64,000 nt of DNA from Comamonas_C sp026954015 (GCA_035063785.1 JAPSFS010000014.1:12833-76832), one strand, 5' to 3'; positions 18,546 through 28,030 are shown, numbered from the stretch's first letter. The notes: generated from the letters alone by a model not told the origin. Numbers and translations: made by a program.

Positions 18546-19546
18546 CTTCCACCACCCCCGCCGCGCGCCGCGTGCTCGTGACCGGCGCCGACGGCTTTGT
18601 CGGCCGCAGCGTGATTGCGGCGCTGGCCAGGCGCCTTGCCGACGGCGCCATCGAGGCCGTTTTCGCCTGCGACGTGCGCGCCGTACCCGCCGAGCGGCAA
18701 CTGCCGGGTGTGCACTACGTGCGGATGGATGTGCGCGCCACCGATCTTGGCGAGCAGTTCACGCGCATGCGGCCCGACACCGTGGTGCACCTGGCCTCCA
18801 TCGTCACGCCCGGCAAAGGCATGACGCGCGAATTCGAATATTCGGTGGACGTGGAAGGCTCGCGCAAGGTGCTCGCCGCGTGTCTCGCCAGCGGCGTGCG
18901 CCACATCGTCGTGTCTTCCAGCGGCGCGGCCTACGGCTACCACGCCGACAACGCCGACTGGCTGACCGAGGACATGCCCCTGCGCGGCAACGAGGCCTTC
19001 GCCTACGCCCACCACAAGCGCCTGGTCGAGGAAATGCTGGCCGAGCACCGCCGCAGCCACCCCGCGCTGGCGCAGACCGTGCTGCGCATCGGCACCATCC
19101 TGGGCGAACGCGTGGACAACCAGATCACCGCGCTGTTCGAGAAACCCCGGCTGATTGCGATCAAGGGAAGCGACAGCCCCTTCGTCTTCATCTGGGATGA
19201 GGATGTGACCGGCGCCATCGTGCACGCGCTCTCGGGCCACGCCCTGCCCGGCTGCTACAACCTCGCGGGCGACGGGGCGCTGACCATTCACGAAATCGCG
19301 CGGCGCCTGAGCAAGCGCACGCGCGACTTTCCGCCCGGCCTGCTCAAGGCGCTGCTGGCCATCGGCTCGCGGCTGGGCGTGAGCCGCTACGGCCCCGAGC
19401 AGCTGGACTTCCTGCGCTACCGGCCGGTGCTGCTCAACACCGCGCTCAAAGAGCGCTTCGGCTACACCCCCTCACGCACCAGCAGCGAGGCCTTCGATGC
19501 CTTCGTGGCCGCGCGCGCAGCGCAGGGCCGCCCCGTCACCGCATGA
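18542..19546 (+). CDS. NAD-dependent epimerase/dehydratase-type extended SDR
   Basis: 334-residue extended short-chain dehydrogenase. The N-terminal cofactor motif is TGADGFVG (about residues 14-21), and the catalytic YxxxK is YAHHK in the segment EAFAYAHHKRLVEEM. It resembles 3-beta-hydroxysteroid dehydrogenase/isomerase and UDP-sugar epimerase relatives. Given the neighbours, a role on a cyclic alcohol or hydroxy intermediate is more likely than sugar metabolism, but this is inference. The start at 18542 overlaps the symporter stop (ATGA), and its stop overlaps the next start the same way. Confidence 0.85.
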   Translation: MTSTTPAARRVLVTGADGFVGRSVIAALARRLADGAIEAVFACDVRAVPAERQLPGVHYVRMDVRATDLGEQFTRMRPDTVVHLASIVTPGKGMTREFEYSVDVEGSRKVLAACLASGVRHIVVSSSGAAYGYHADNADWLTEDMPLRGNEAFAYAHHKRLVEEMLAEHRRSHPALAQTVLRIGTILGERVDNQITALFEKPRLIAIKGSDSPFVFIWDEDVTGAIVHALSGHALPGCYNLAGDGALTIHEIARRLSKRTRDFPPGLLKALLAIGSRLGVSRYGPEQLDFLRYRPVLLNTALKERFGYTPSRTSSEAFDAFVAARAAQGRPVTA

Positions 19547-20478
19547 GCGCCGTACCCCGTTTTTCGCGCGGCGACTGGGCGCGCGCCATTGCCGTCGTCG
19601 TCATCTGGGGGCTGAACTTCGTCGTGATGAAGCTCGGCCTGCAAAGCCTGAACCCCATGCTGCTCGGCGCGCTGCGCTTCTCGGCCGCGTCGCTGCCCTT
19701 CCTGCTCTTCGTGCGCCCGCCGCGCGGCCTGCCCTGGCGCTTCGTGCTCGGTTACGGTCTGGCGCAGGGCGTGGGGCAGTTCGGCCTGCTGTTTTTGGGC
19801 CTGCGCCTGGGCATGACGGCGAGCATGGCCTCGGTGGTGATGCAGGTGCAGGTCTTCTTCACGCTCGCGGCCTCGCCGTGGCTGCACGAGCGCGTGCGCC
19901 CGGCGCAGTGGCTGGGCCTGGCGGTGGCGATGGCGGGCCTGCTCATGATCGCCACGGCGCACGGCGACGGGCCGGGGCAGATGACGCTGATCGGTTTCAT
20001 CCTCACCACCGGCGCCTCGGCCATGTGGGCCGCTTCCAACGTGATAGCGCGCCGCGCAAGCCAGTCCTACGTTTACGAGCCTTTTCCCTTCATTGTCTGG
20101 AGCGGCGCCGTGGCCATCGCGCCGTTCTTCGCGCTCGCCGTCTGGCTCGACGGCGCGGGCGTGGTGGTCCAGCAGCTGCGTTCGCTCAGCCTCACGGCGA
20201 TCGCCGCCGTGCTCTACCTGGCGCTGCTCGCCACGCTGCTCGCCTACAGCCTGTGGACGCGCCTGCTGCAGCGCCACCCCGCGGGTGAAGTCGCGCCGTT
20301 CGCGCTCATGGTGCCGGTCGTCGGCCTGTGGGCGGGCGTGGTGCTGCTGGGCGAGACGCCCAGCGGCATGCAGTGGCTGGGTACCGCCGTCGTATTGCTC
20401 GGGCTGGCGGTGAACCAGCAGCGGGCGCTGGTACGGCTGCACCCCCGGCAAGCCGCATCCGATGCAAAGCCTCTGTAA
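19543..20478 (+). CDS. EamA/DMT-family transporter
   Basis: 311-residue inner-membrane protein with ten predicted helices in two EamA repeats (about residues 10-140 and 155-295). The first repeat starts AVVVIWGLNFVVMKLGL, typical of the drug/metabolite transporter superfamily; members are usually exporters of amino acids or metabolites. It is the last gene of the SDR operon, coupled by ATGA. It may remove a toxic intermediate or product. Confidence 0.87.
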   Translation: MSAVPRFSRGDWARAIAVVVIWGLNFVVMKLGLQSLNPMLLGALRFSAASLPFLLFVRPPRGLPWRFVLGYGLAQGVGQFGLLFLGLRLGMTASMASVVMQVQVFFTLAASPWLHERVRPAQWLGLAVAMAGLLMIATAHGDGPGQMTLIGFILTTGASAMWAASNVIARRASQSYVYEPFPFIVWSGAVAIAPFFALAVWLDGAGVVVQQLRSLSLTAIAAVLYLALLATLLAYSLWTRLLQRHPAGEVAPFALMVPVVGLWAGVVLLGETPSGMQWLGTAVVLLGLAVNQQRALVRLHPRQAASDAKPL

Positions 20479-20592
20479 AGATGCGTGAAGACTGGGCAGG
20501 CGCCATGCGGTTTGCGGGCAGATATGCGACAGTTGCAGACTTTGTTGCGACAATGCCGCGCGCAATGCATATCCCCCTTGCAGCCCCGCCCC

Positions 20593-21828
20593 ATGACCTC
20601 TGCGCCTAGACGTCAACCCGCCGACCAAGCGCCGCTCCCGCGCACCTCCCCCACCGCCTCCTTCGCCGCCGCCCGCTCTGGCGCGCTGCTGGTCTGCGTG
20701 CTGGCACTCGCCGCCTGCGGGCCCAAGGCGGCAGCGCCCGCCGGCCCTGCCGGCCCGGCGGAGGTCGGCGTGATGACGCTGCAGGCCGAGCCGCACACCT
20801 TTACCACCGAGCTGCCGGGGCGCACGAGCGCCTTCCTCGTGGCGGAGGTGCGCCCGCAGGTGGGCGGCATCCTGCAAAAGCGCCTGTTCACCGAAGGCGC
20901 GCCGGTCAAGGCAGGGCAGGTGCTCTACCAGATCGACCCCGCAAGCTTCGAGGTGCAACTGGCCAGCGCGCAGGCGCAACTGGCCAAGGCGCAAAGCAGC
21001 GAGCGCGCCGCACAGGTGAACGCCACGCGCAATGCGGAGCTGATCAAGTCCAACGCCGTGAGCCGCCAGCAGTACGACGACAGCCAGACGCAGCTCGCGC
21101 AGGCGCGCTCGGACGTCGCCGCCGCGCGCGCGGCGGTGCAGGGCGCGCAGCTCAATCTGGGCTACACGCACATCAAGGCGCCGATCGCGGGGCTCACGAG
21201 TGCGTCGAGCGTCACGCCCGGCGCGCTGCTCACCGCCAACCAGGCGCAAATGCTCACGACCATCACGCAGACCGACCCGCTGTACGTGGACATCACGCAA
21301 TCAACCACCGAGGTGCTGCGCCTCAAGCGCCAGCTCGCGGGCGGCCAGCTCACGCGCGACAGCAAGGGCGCGGCGCGCATCACGCTGGTGCTGGACGACG
21401 GCAGCACCTACGCGCACGAGGGCACGCTGCAGTTCAGCGGCGTGCAGGTCAACCCCGCCACGGGCGCGATCACGCTGCGCGCCACCGTGCCCAATCCCGA
21501 GGGGCTCCTGATGCCCGGCATGTACGTGCGCGCGCGCCTGCAGGAGGGCGTGAGCGAGCACGCGCTGCTGGCGCCGCAGCAGGCGGTGACGCGCGACCCG
21601 GCCGGCGTGGCGCGGGTGCTCGTGGTCAAGGAAGACGACACGCTGGAAAACCGCCGCATCGTGACGGGCGCCGCCGTCGGCAACCGCTGGGAAGTGCTCT
21701 CGGGCCTGACAGCGGGCGAGCGCATCCTGGTGGACGGCTCGCAGCGCGTAAAGGCTGGCGACAAGGTCAAGCCCGTACCGGTGCAACCCAAGCCGGCTGA
21801 GCCCACCAAGACCGAAGCCCAGTCCTGA
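20593..21828 (+). CDS. RND efflux pump periplasmic adaptor (AcrA/MexA type)
   Basis: 411-residue membrane-fusion lipoprotein. The N-terminal signal ends in a lipobox (LALAACG), then come the lipoyl half-motifs (VRPQVGGIL, VKAGQVLYQID), an alpha-hairpin (about residues 120-195) with AELIKSNAVSRQQYDD, and beta-barrel and membrane-proximal domains. The start at 20593 gives a normal signal length. It joins the RND pump to an outer-membrane channel. It lies 15 bases upstream of its pump gene. No outer-membrane TolC-like gene or TetR repressor is adjacent. Confidence 0.94.
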   Translation: MTSAPRRQPADQAPLPRTSPTASFAAARSGALLVCVLALAACGPKAAAPAGPAGPAEVGVMTLQAEPHTFTTELPGRTSAFLVAEVRPQVGGILQKRLFTEGAPVKAGQVLYQIDPASFEVQLASAQAQLAKAQSSERAAQVNATRNAELIKSNAVSRQQYDDSQTQLAQARSDVAAARAAVQGAQLNLGYTHIKAPIAGLTSASSVTPGALLTANQAQMLTTITQTDPLYVDITQSTTEVLRLKRQLAGGQLTRDSKGAARITLVLDDGSTYAHEGTLQFSGVQVNPATGAITLRATVPNPEGLLMPGMYVRARLQEGVSEHALLAPQQAVTRDPAGVARVLVVKEDDTLENRRIVTGAAVGNRWEVLSGLTAGERILVDGSQRVKAGDKVKPVPVQPKPAEPTKTEAQS

Positions 21829-21843
21829 GAGGGCACCCTCGCC

Positions 21844-24800
21844 ATGGCGCAGTTTTTCATCAGCCGCCCGGTCTTCGCCTGGGTGATCGCGATCATGATC
21901 ATGCTCGCGGGGGCGTTCTCCATCGTCACGCTGCCGCTGGAGATGTACCCCGAGATCGCGCCACCGCGCGTGACCATCAACACCACCTACACCGGCGCCT
22001 CGGCCGAGACGGTGGAAAACTCGGTCACGCAGATCATCGAGCAGCAGCTCAAGGGCCTGGACAACCTGCTGTACATGCAGTCCACGAGCGACTCGGCGGG
22101 GCGCTCGCGCACCACGCTCACCTTTGCGCCGGGCGCCAACATCGACGTGGCGCAGGTGCAGGCGCAAAACAAGATGCAGGGCGCGATGAACCGCCTGCCC
22201 GACCAGGTCAAGAGCCGGGGCGTGTTCATCAACAAGGGCGGGCAGGACTTCCTCGTCACCTACGTCTTCACCTCGCCCGACCCCAACGTCTCGCAGGTGA
22301 CGATCGGCGACTACCTCAACAGCAACGTGGTGGACGTGCTCGCGCGCATCGACGGCGTGGGCGACATCTTCGTCTTCGGCACGCCCTACGCGATGCGCAT
22401 CTGGATGAATCCGGCGCTGATGGAGAAGTACGGCCTGATGCCGTCGGACCTCTCCAACGCGCTCAATGCGCAGAACGCGCAGGTCTCGGCCGGGCAGCTC
22501 GGCGCGCTGCCCGCGGTCAAGGACCAGATGCTCAACGCGACCATCACCGCGCGCACCAAGCTGCAAACCGTGCAGCAGTTCAAGGACATCGTGCTCAAGG
22601 CGCTGCCCGACGGCTCGCTCGTCACCATGGCCGACGTGGCGCGCGTGGGGCTGGAGGCGGACAACTACACCGTGCGTTCGGTGCTCAACGGCCAGCCCGG
22701 CGCGGGCCTGGGCATCATCCTGGCCGACGGCGCCAACGCCACCAAGGTGGCCGACGACATCGCGAAAAAGCTCGCCGAACTCGCACCCTACTTTCCCGAC
22801 GGCATCACCGGCTTCGTCAGCTCGGACTCCACGCCCTTCGTGCGCGCCTCGATCAAGGAAGTGGTCAAGACCCTGGCCGAGGCCATGGTGCTCGTCGTGC
22901 TCGTGATGTTCCTGTTCCTGCAGAACTGGCGCGCCACCTTCATCCCGATGATCTCGGTGCCGGTGGTGCTGCTGGGCACGCTCGGGGTGCTCAACGTCAT
23001 GGGCTACTCGATCAACATGCTCACCATGTTCGCGCTGGTGCTCGCGATCGGCCTGCTCGTGGACGACGCCATCGTGGTGATCGAAAACGTCGAGCGCGTG
23101 ATGAAGGAACAGGGCCTGTCGCCCACGGACGCGACGCGCGAATCGATGCGCGAAATCACTCCCGCGCTCATCGGCATCGGCCTCACGCTCGCCGCCGTGT
23201 TCGTGCCCATGGCCTTCTTCCCGGGCTCGGTGGGGGTGATCTACCGGCAGTTTTCCATCACCATCGTCGCGGCGATGGGGCTGTCGGTGTTCATCGCGCT
23301 CACGCTCACGCCCGCGCTGTGCGCAAGCCTGCTCAAATCCATGGACCACAGCCAGCCGGGGCATGCACCGCGCCGCGGGCTGCCGGGTATTGCCGACCGG
23401 TTCTTCCAGTGGTTCAACCGCCATTTCGACGCCAGCGCCACGCGCTACCAGAGCAGCGTGGCGCGCCTGCTCAAGCGCGCCCTGCGCATGATGGTGCTGT
23501 TCGCCGTCGTGCTCGCCGCGGTAGCGTGGATGTTCCACCGCCTGCCCACCTCGTTCCTGCCCAACGAAGACCAGGGCTTCATCCGCGTGAACGTCACGAT
23601 GCCGTCGGGCGCGACCGACGCGCAGCTGCAGGCGGTGATGGAAGACATCCGCCTGTACTTCAAGGACAAGCCCGGGATCTTCAGCACCAACGCCGTCTAC
23701 GGCTTCAACGGCAACCAGAGCTCGGGCAGCATGCTGGTGCGCCTGACCAGCTGGGACCAGCGCCCGCTTGCCAGCCAGTCGGCCGAAGCCATCGCGCGCA
23801 AGGCCAACCAGGACCTGCGCCACATCCGCGACGCGCGCATCTTCGTCGTGATGCCGCCGGCGGTGCGCGGCCTGGGTTCGAGCGCCGGCATCAACTTCAT
23901 CCTCAAGGACCTGAACGGCCTGGGCCACGAGGCGCTGATGAAGGCCAAGGACGACATGATCGCCCGCTCGCGCGACGAGCCGGCGCTGGCGAACATGCGC
24001 ACCACGGGCTTTGACGACACCTCCGAGCTGGAGGTGGTGGTGGACGACCGCAAGGCCTCGGCGCTGGGCCTGTCCACGAACGACATCAACACCACGCTCT
24101 CCAGCGCGCTGGGCGGCACCTACGTCAACGACTTCATCAACCAGGGGCGCGTCAAGCGGGTGTACATCCAGGGCGACGCGCCCGCCCGCATGCTGCCACA
24201 GGACATCGCCAAGTGGAGCGTGCGCAACAAGAACGGCGAGATGGTGCGCTTCGCCAGCTTCTCGACCACGCGCTGGAGCAGCGGCTCGCCCCAGCTCATG
24301 CGCTACAACGGCAGCCCGGCGATGGAGATGGAGGCCAACACCGCCGAGGGCGCAAGTTCGGGCGACGCGATGGACGCGGTCGAGCGCATCATGCAGACCA
24401 TGCCGCCGGGCATAGGCATCGAATGGACCGGCGCCTCGCTGCAGGAGCGCCAGTCGGGCTCGCAGGCGCCGCTCCTGTACGCCGTCTCCATCCTCTTCGT
24501 GTTCCTGTGCCTGGCTGCGCTGTACGAGAGCTGGAGCGTGCCCGCCTCGGTCATGCTGGCGGTGCCGCTGGGCGTGATCGGCGCGCTCATCGCCACTTAC
24601 GGACGGGGCCTGGCCAACGACGTGTACTTTCAGGTGGGGCTGCTCACCACCGTGGGGCTGGCGTCCAAGAACGCCATCCTGATCGTGGAGTTCGCCATGC
24701 AGTTGCAGGAGCGCGGCCAGGGCCTGATCGAGGCCACGGTGCACGCGGTGCGCCTGCGCCTGCGCCCCATCCTGATGACCTCGCTGGCGTTTGGCTTCGG

Positions 24801-24960
24801 CGTGCTGCCGCTGGCCGTGGGCACCGGCGCGGGCGCGGCCGGGCGCAACGCCATCGGCACCGCGGTGCTCGGCGGCATGGTGTTCTCCACCATCCTGGGC
24901 ATCTTCTTCGTGCCGGTGTTCTTCCTGGTGGTGCGCAAGCTGTTCACGAAGGCCAAGTAA
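21844..24960 (+). CDS. RND multidrug efflux transporter (AcrB/MexB type, HAE1)
   Basis: 1038-residue proton-driven pump of the inner membrane. It starts MAQFFISRPVFAWVIAI, has twelve membrane spans in two halves with two large periplasmic loops, and carries the proton-relay aspartate pair in GLLVDDAIVVIENVER (helix 4). Length and motifs are standard for the hydrophobe/amphiphile exporters; the substrate range cannot be read. It forms a two-gene operon with the adaptor. It converges on the mobA-like gene with 15 bases between stops. Confidence 0.95.
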   Translation: MAQFFISRPVFAWVIAIMIMLAGAFSIVTLPLEMYPEIAPPRVTINTTYTGASAETVENSVTQIIEQQLKGLDNLLYMQSTSDSAGRSRTTLTFAPGANIDVAQVQAQNKMQGAMNRLPDQVKSRGVFINKGGQDFLVTYVFTSPDPNVSQVTIGDYLNSNVVDVLARIDGVGDIFVFGTPYAMRIWMNPALMEKYGLMPSDLSNALNAQNAQVSAGQLGALPAVKDQMLNATITARTKLQTVQQFKDIVLKALPDGSLVTMADVARVGLEADNYTVRSVLNGQPGAGLGIILADGANATKVADDIAKKLAELAPYFPDGITGFVSSDSTPFVRASIKEVVKTLAEAMVLVVLVMFLFLQNWRATFIPMISVPVVLLGTLGVLNVMGYSINMLTMFALVLAIGLLVDDAIVVIENVERVMKEQGLSPTDATRESMREITPALIGIGLTLAAVFVPMAFFPGSVGVIYRQFSITIVAAMGLSVFIALTLTPALCASLLKSMDHSQPGHAPRRGLPGIADRFFQWFNRHFDASATRYQSSVARLLKRALRMMVLFAVVLAAVAWMFHRLPTSFLPNEDQGFIRVNVTMPSGATDAQLQAVMEDIRLYFKDKPGIFSTNAVYGFNGNQSSGSMLVRLTSWDQRPLASQSAEAIARKANQDLRHIRDARIFVVMPPAVRGLGSSAGINFILKDLNGLGHEALMKAKDDMIARSRDEPALANMRTTGFDDTSELEVVVDDRKASALGLSTNDINTTLSSALGGTYVNDFINQGRVKRVYIQGDAPARMLPQDIAKWSVRNKNGEMVRFASFSTTRWSSGSPQLMRYNGSPAMEMEANTAEGASSGDAMDAVERIMQTMPPGIGIEWTGASLQERQSGSQAPLLYAVSILFVFLCLAALYESWSVPASVMLAVPLGVIGALIATYGRGLANDVYFQVGLLTTVGLASKNAILIVEFAMQLQERGQGLIEATVHAVRLRLRPILMTSLAFGFGVLPLAVGTGAGAAGRNAIGTAVLGGMVFSTILGIFFVPVFFLVVRKLFTKAK

Positions 24961-24975
24961 AGAACACTTGCCGAC

Positions 24976-26886
24976 TTACCGCAGGACGCCCGCGAAAAAG
25001 GCCGCGAGCTCGTCGTACCCGTCCAGCGGCAGCACGTTGGCCACGTACTGGTCGGGTCGTACCACCACCATGCAGCCGCGCTCGCGGTCGATGCCGCGCA
25101 TCTCGAAGATGTCGCCCGCCCCCTTGTGGTCGACGCAGAAGATCTTCTCGTGGTCCTGCAGGCCGAGCTTGCCCGTCCTGGGCCTGAGCAGCGAGGGCAT
25201 CTTCTCGTAGGCAAGCTGGTCAAACGTCTGCTGGAACACGGCGCGCACGTCGATCACCGCGTCGATGTCCTCGCCCTTGCGCGTGTGACGCACCACGGGC
25301 GAGCGCGGGTCGCGCTCCAGCCAGTCCGCGAGCCGGTGCATGGCCGAGCCTGCGTCCGAGCCGTCGGCCTTCCCGGCGAACGCATAGATGCGCCAGCGCG
25401 CGTCGGCCTCGGCCACATGGCCGAGCTGCATGCGCCTGGCATCGGCGAGGCGCACCACCGGCGCCGAATGAAAGCGTCGGCCGATCTCTTCGCCCCTGGC
25501 AAGCGCCTGGTATGTGCCGGCGGCGAACAGCGTGGAGCGGTCGTACCTGACCGCCGTGCCACCGGTGAACTCCAGGTTCTGCTTGAACTGGCGGATGATG
25601 CGCGGCTCCTCGGTGCCGTCGCGCTCGGCCTGCGTGGTCGGCGCCGACATGACGCGCGCCCACTCGTGGTCGGTCTCCACCAGCCGCCGCGCTTCCGTCA
25701 GGCGCTCCCTGGAATAGCTGCGCAGCAGGCTCGCGTCGGCCCGTCCCTGCAGCACGTGCACCAGCTTCCAGCCGAGGTTGAAGGTGTCCTGCATCGAGAC
25801 GTTCATGCCCTGCCCCGCCTTGGGCGAGTGGGTGTGGCAGGCGTCACCCGCGGTGAACACGCGCGGGTTGCGCGCCGAGCCCTCGGGCACGTCGTCGAAC
25901 TTGTCGGTAATGCTGTGCCCGATCTCGTAGATCGACCACCAGACCACCTCCTTCACGTCCAGCGTGTAGGGCCGCAGGATGCGGTTGGCCGCCGCGATCA
26001 TGTCGTCCTGCGTGAACTTGCGGCTCGCCACCTTTTCGTCGGGGCGCAGCCTGTCGAGCTCGACGTACATGCGAAAGATGTAGCCGCCCTCGCGCGGCAG
26101 GATCAGCACGTTGCCCTCGCTCGCCGAGGAGATGAGGCACTTCTGCCGCACGTCCGGAAAATCGGTATTGGCCAGGATGTCCATCACGCCCCAGGCCTGG
26201 TGCGCCGCGTCGCCGTGCAGGGTGCCGCCGATCGCCTTGCGTACCGCCGAGTGCGCGCCGTCGCAGCCCACCACGTAGTTCGCGCGCACCGTGCGGGTGG
26301 CCCACCAGTTGATGCCGCTCGCATCCTTGATCGTCACGGTCACCGGGTGGTCGTCGGTCGTCGGGTCAACCTGCAGATCCACAACCTCCCAGCCATAGTC
26401 GGGCTCCAGGCGCGAGGGCGAATTGCGCATCACTTCCAGGAAGAGCTCATGCAGGCGCGCCTGGTTGATCAGGATGTGCGGCATCTCCGAGCTGTCATCG
26501 GCCACGTCCTGCACGCGGCCCACCCGGTGGATGTGCTGCGGGTTGACCGGATCGGGCATCCAGAAACTGGTCTGGTTGACCCAATAGGTCTCGCGCTTGA
26601 TCTTGTCGGCGAAGCCGAAGGCCTGGAACATCTCCATCGTGCGGGTGTTGATGCCGTCCGCCTTGCCCTTGATGATGTTCGCGGGCATGCGCTCGACGAT
26701 CATCGTGTCGATCCCGGGGAACTGCGAGAGTTGTGCCGCCAGACACAAGCCGGCCGGACCGGTACCGGCAATCAGCACGTCCACCTGGTCGGGAATCGGC
26801 TCGTGGACGCCGCGGCTGCGCCGGTTCGGCGCCGCCGGTTTCACGTCCGGGTTGCCGCCCCGAAAACCATCCTTGTAATACTGCAT
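24976..26886 (-). CDS. mobA: 3-hydroxybenzoate 4-monooxygenase-like FAD monooxygenase
   Basis: 636-residue class A flavoprotein hydroxylase: FAD motif GTGPAG at 41-46, the DG motif in CDGAHSAVR, the second FAD motif GDACHTHSPKAGQGMN, and a C-terminal thioredoxin-like domain of the phenol 2-monooxygenase group. From memory, length and sequence are close to MobA of Comamonas testosteroni, which converts 3-hydroxybenzoate to protocatechuate. A divergent MarR gene, as in the mobR-mobA pair, supports this. Related enzymes take resorcinol or 3-(3-hydroxyphenyl)propionate, so the exact phenol remains uncertain. Downstream ring-cleavage genes are not nearby. Confidence 0.85.
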   Translation of the reverse strand: MQYYKDGFRGGNPDVKPAAPNRRSRGVHEPIPDQVDVLIAGTGPAGLCLAAQLSQFPGIDTMIVERMPANIIKGKADGINTRTMEMFQAFGFADKIKRETYWVNQTSFWMPDPVNPQHIHRVGRVQDVADDSSEMPHILINQARLHELFLEVMRNSPSRLEPDYGWEVVDLQVDPTTDDHPVTVTIKDASGINWWATRTVRANYVVGCDGAHSAVRKAIGGTLHGDAAHQAWGVMDILANTDFPDVRQKCLISSASEGNVLILPREGGYIFRMYVELDRLRPDEKVASRKFTQDDMIAAANRILRPYTLDVKEVVWWSIYEIGHSITDKFDDVPEGSARNPRVFTAGDACHTHSPKAGQGMNVSMQDTFNLGWKLVHVLQGRADASLLRSYSRERLTEARRLVETDHEWARVMSAPTTQAERDGTEEPRIIRQFKQNLEFTGGTAVRYDRSTLFAAGTYQALARGEEIGRRFHSAPVVRLADARRMQLGHVAEADARWRIYAFAGKADGSDAGSAMHRLADWLERDPRSPVVRHTRKGEDIDAVIDVRAVFQQTFDQLAYEKMPSLLRPRTGKLGLQDHEKIFCVDHKGAGDIFEMRGIDRERGCMVVVRPDQYVANVLPLDGYDELAAFFAGVLR

Positions 26887-26941
26887 CGTGGGTCTCCTCG
26901 GGTGGAACAGCGCATGGCTCGATCCACCAGCGCCAGTGTTT

Positions 26942-26971
26942 ATAGTAACTATGCTTACTATTCCCTGTCAA
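26942..26971 (-). promoter_or_regulatory. mobA promoter with overlapping MarR-type operator
   Basis: On the minus strand a perfect -35 TTGACA (26966-26971) is followed after 18 bases by a -10 TACTAT (26942-26947), reading into mobA. An exact inverted repeat ATAGTAA-N6-TTACTAT (26942-26961) covers the -10 box and most of the spacer. A MarR dimer bound there would block RNA polymerase. A second, imperfect GTAT-rich dyad lies at about 26971-26990 nearer the marR gene and may serve autoregulation. Confidence 0.75.
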
Positions 26972-27037
26972 TACGGTATGTATACTTATTTATGAGCGCG
27001 CCATTGCCGCGTTCGACCTCTTCCACGGAGCACGGAG

Positions 27038-27529
27038 ATGGCATTACTCGACATGGCGGGACACCTGATTCGGCGCATGCACCAGCAGTCCACGCAGGTC
27101 TTCGCGCAACGCACCCAGGCCGCGGGGTTCGACCTGACGGCGGTGCAGTTCGCCGCGCTGGACGCCATCCATGCCCACCCTGCCACCGACCAGGCGAGCG
27201 TCGCCGAGGCCATTGCCTACGACAGGGCCACGATAGGCGGTGTCATCGACCGGCTGGAGCACAAGGGCTGGGTGCGCCGCGTCGTCAACGAGCGCGACCG
27301 CCGCGCGCGCGAGCTGTCGCTCACCCCCGAGGGCGAACGCATCCACGTCGCGCTGCTGCCCGTCGTTCAGGCGCTGCAAGACGACATCCTCGGCCCGCTG
27401 AACGACGTCGAGCGCGCACACCTGCTGCGGCTTGCACGGAAGATGACACGCCAGCACGCGCCGTCGGCCGCCAAGACGCGCAAGAGCCGCGGCGACGCGC
27501 CAGCGCGACAGGGCGCTGCTTCGACCTGA
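27038..27529 (+). CDS. MarR-family transcriptional regulator (MobR-like)
   Basis: 163-residue MarR protein with the winged helix at about residues 30-100 ([30 protein letters not shown]) and the wing ending in the conserved [16 protein letters not shown]. It is divergent from the 3-hydroxybenzoate hydroxylase-like gene across 151 bases that hold a perfect palindromic operator. In C. testosteroni MobR represses mobA until 3-hydroxybenzoate binds, and the same logic is inferred here. The C-terminal 30 residues are basic and Ala-rich, without family features. Confidence 0.9.
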
Positions 27530-27560
27530 CCGCCCCACCCCGAAACGCAGGCAGGCTCGC

Positions 27561-27566
27561 TATAAT
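27561..27566 (+). promoter_or_regulatory. rpsU promoter -10 box
   Basis: A perfect TATAAT stands in the 170-base leader region upstream of rpsU (gap 27530-27698). No good -35 hexamer is seen 16-18 bases before it. The roughly 125-base leader between it and the rpsU start could fold, but no riboswitch class was recognised. Confidence 0.6.
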
Positions 27567-27698
27567 GCCGGGCTTCATGGCGTCAGCCCCGTCGGCCATA
27601 CTAGTTACACAGACGGGGAATACCGTCGTACATGGATGGCCGGGCCCGATCTTCCCGACCAGCCCTCTGGCGGCACACATCTTGGAAAAAACTGGCTG

Positions 27699-27911
27699 AT
27701 GACAACCATCCGTGTCAAGGAAAACGAGCCGTTTGACGTGGCGCTGCGCCGCTTCAAGCGCACCATCGAAAAGCTCGGTCTGCTGACCGAACTGCGCGCC
27801 CGCGAGTTCTACGAAAAGCCCACCGCCGAGCGCAAGCGCAAGAAGGCCGCCGCGGTCAAGCGCCACTACAAGCGCGTGCGCAGCATGCAACTGCCCAAGA
27901 AGCTGTACTGA
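27699..27911 (+). CDS. rpsU: 30S ribosomal protein S21 (bS21)
   Basis: 70-residue basic protein that helps 30S subunits pair with mRNA. It starts [21 protein letters not shown] and ends [10 protein letters not shown], standard bS21 for Burkholderiales. The start at 27699 is set by this signature. A strong terminator follows at 27945-27978. In most relatives the GatB/YqeY gene and dnaG come directly next; here a foreign-looking gene intervenes. Confidence 0.98.
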
Positions 27912-27944
27912 GCCGGGCCCGCACCCGCTGGCTGCACGCCATCC

Positions 27945-27978
27945 AACCCGCGCCCGGGACGCCTGGCGCGGGTTTTTT
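27945..27978 (+). terminator. rho-independent terminator after rpsU
   Basis: A 10-base perfect stem AACCCGCGCC / GGCGCGGGTT (27945-27954 and 27965-27974) with a 10-base loop runs into a six-T tract (27973-27978). It ends rpsU transcription before the VPLPA-CTERM gene. Confidence 0.92.
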
Positions 27979-28030
27979 GTTGCTTGCCGACCTCACGGCC
28001 CCACGAGCGACGCGTTGCCTTCCGGCCAAA

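Noticed and set aside
21301..24744. Very long open frame on the strand opposite the RND pump
   Set aside because: It mirrors the pump gene; in GC-rich DNA the antisense frame of a codon-biased gene stays open. The translation is Arg/His-rich and has no domains. The same holds for the frames opposite spoT (36824-39037), mobA (25126-27699) and pmbA (33225-35555).
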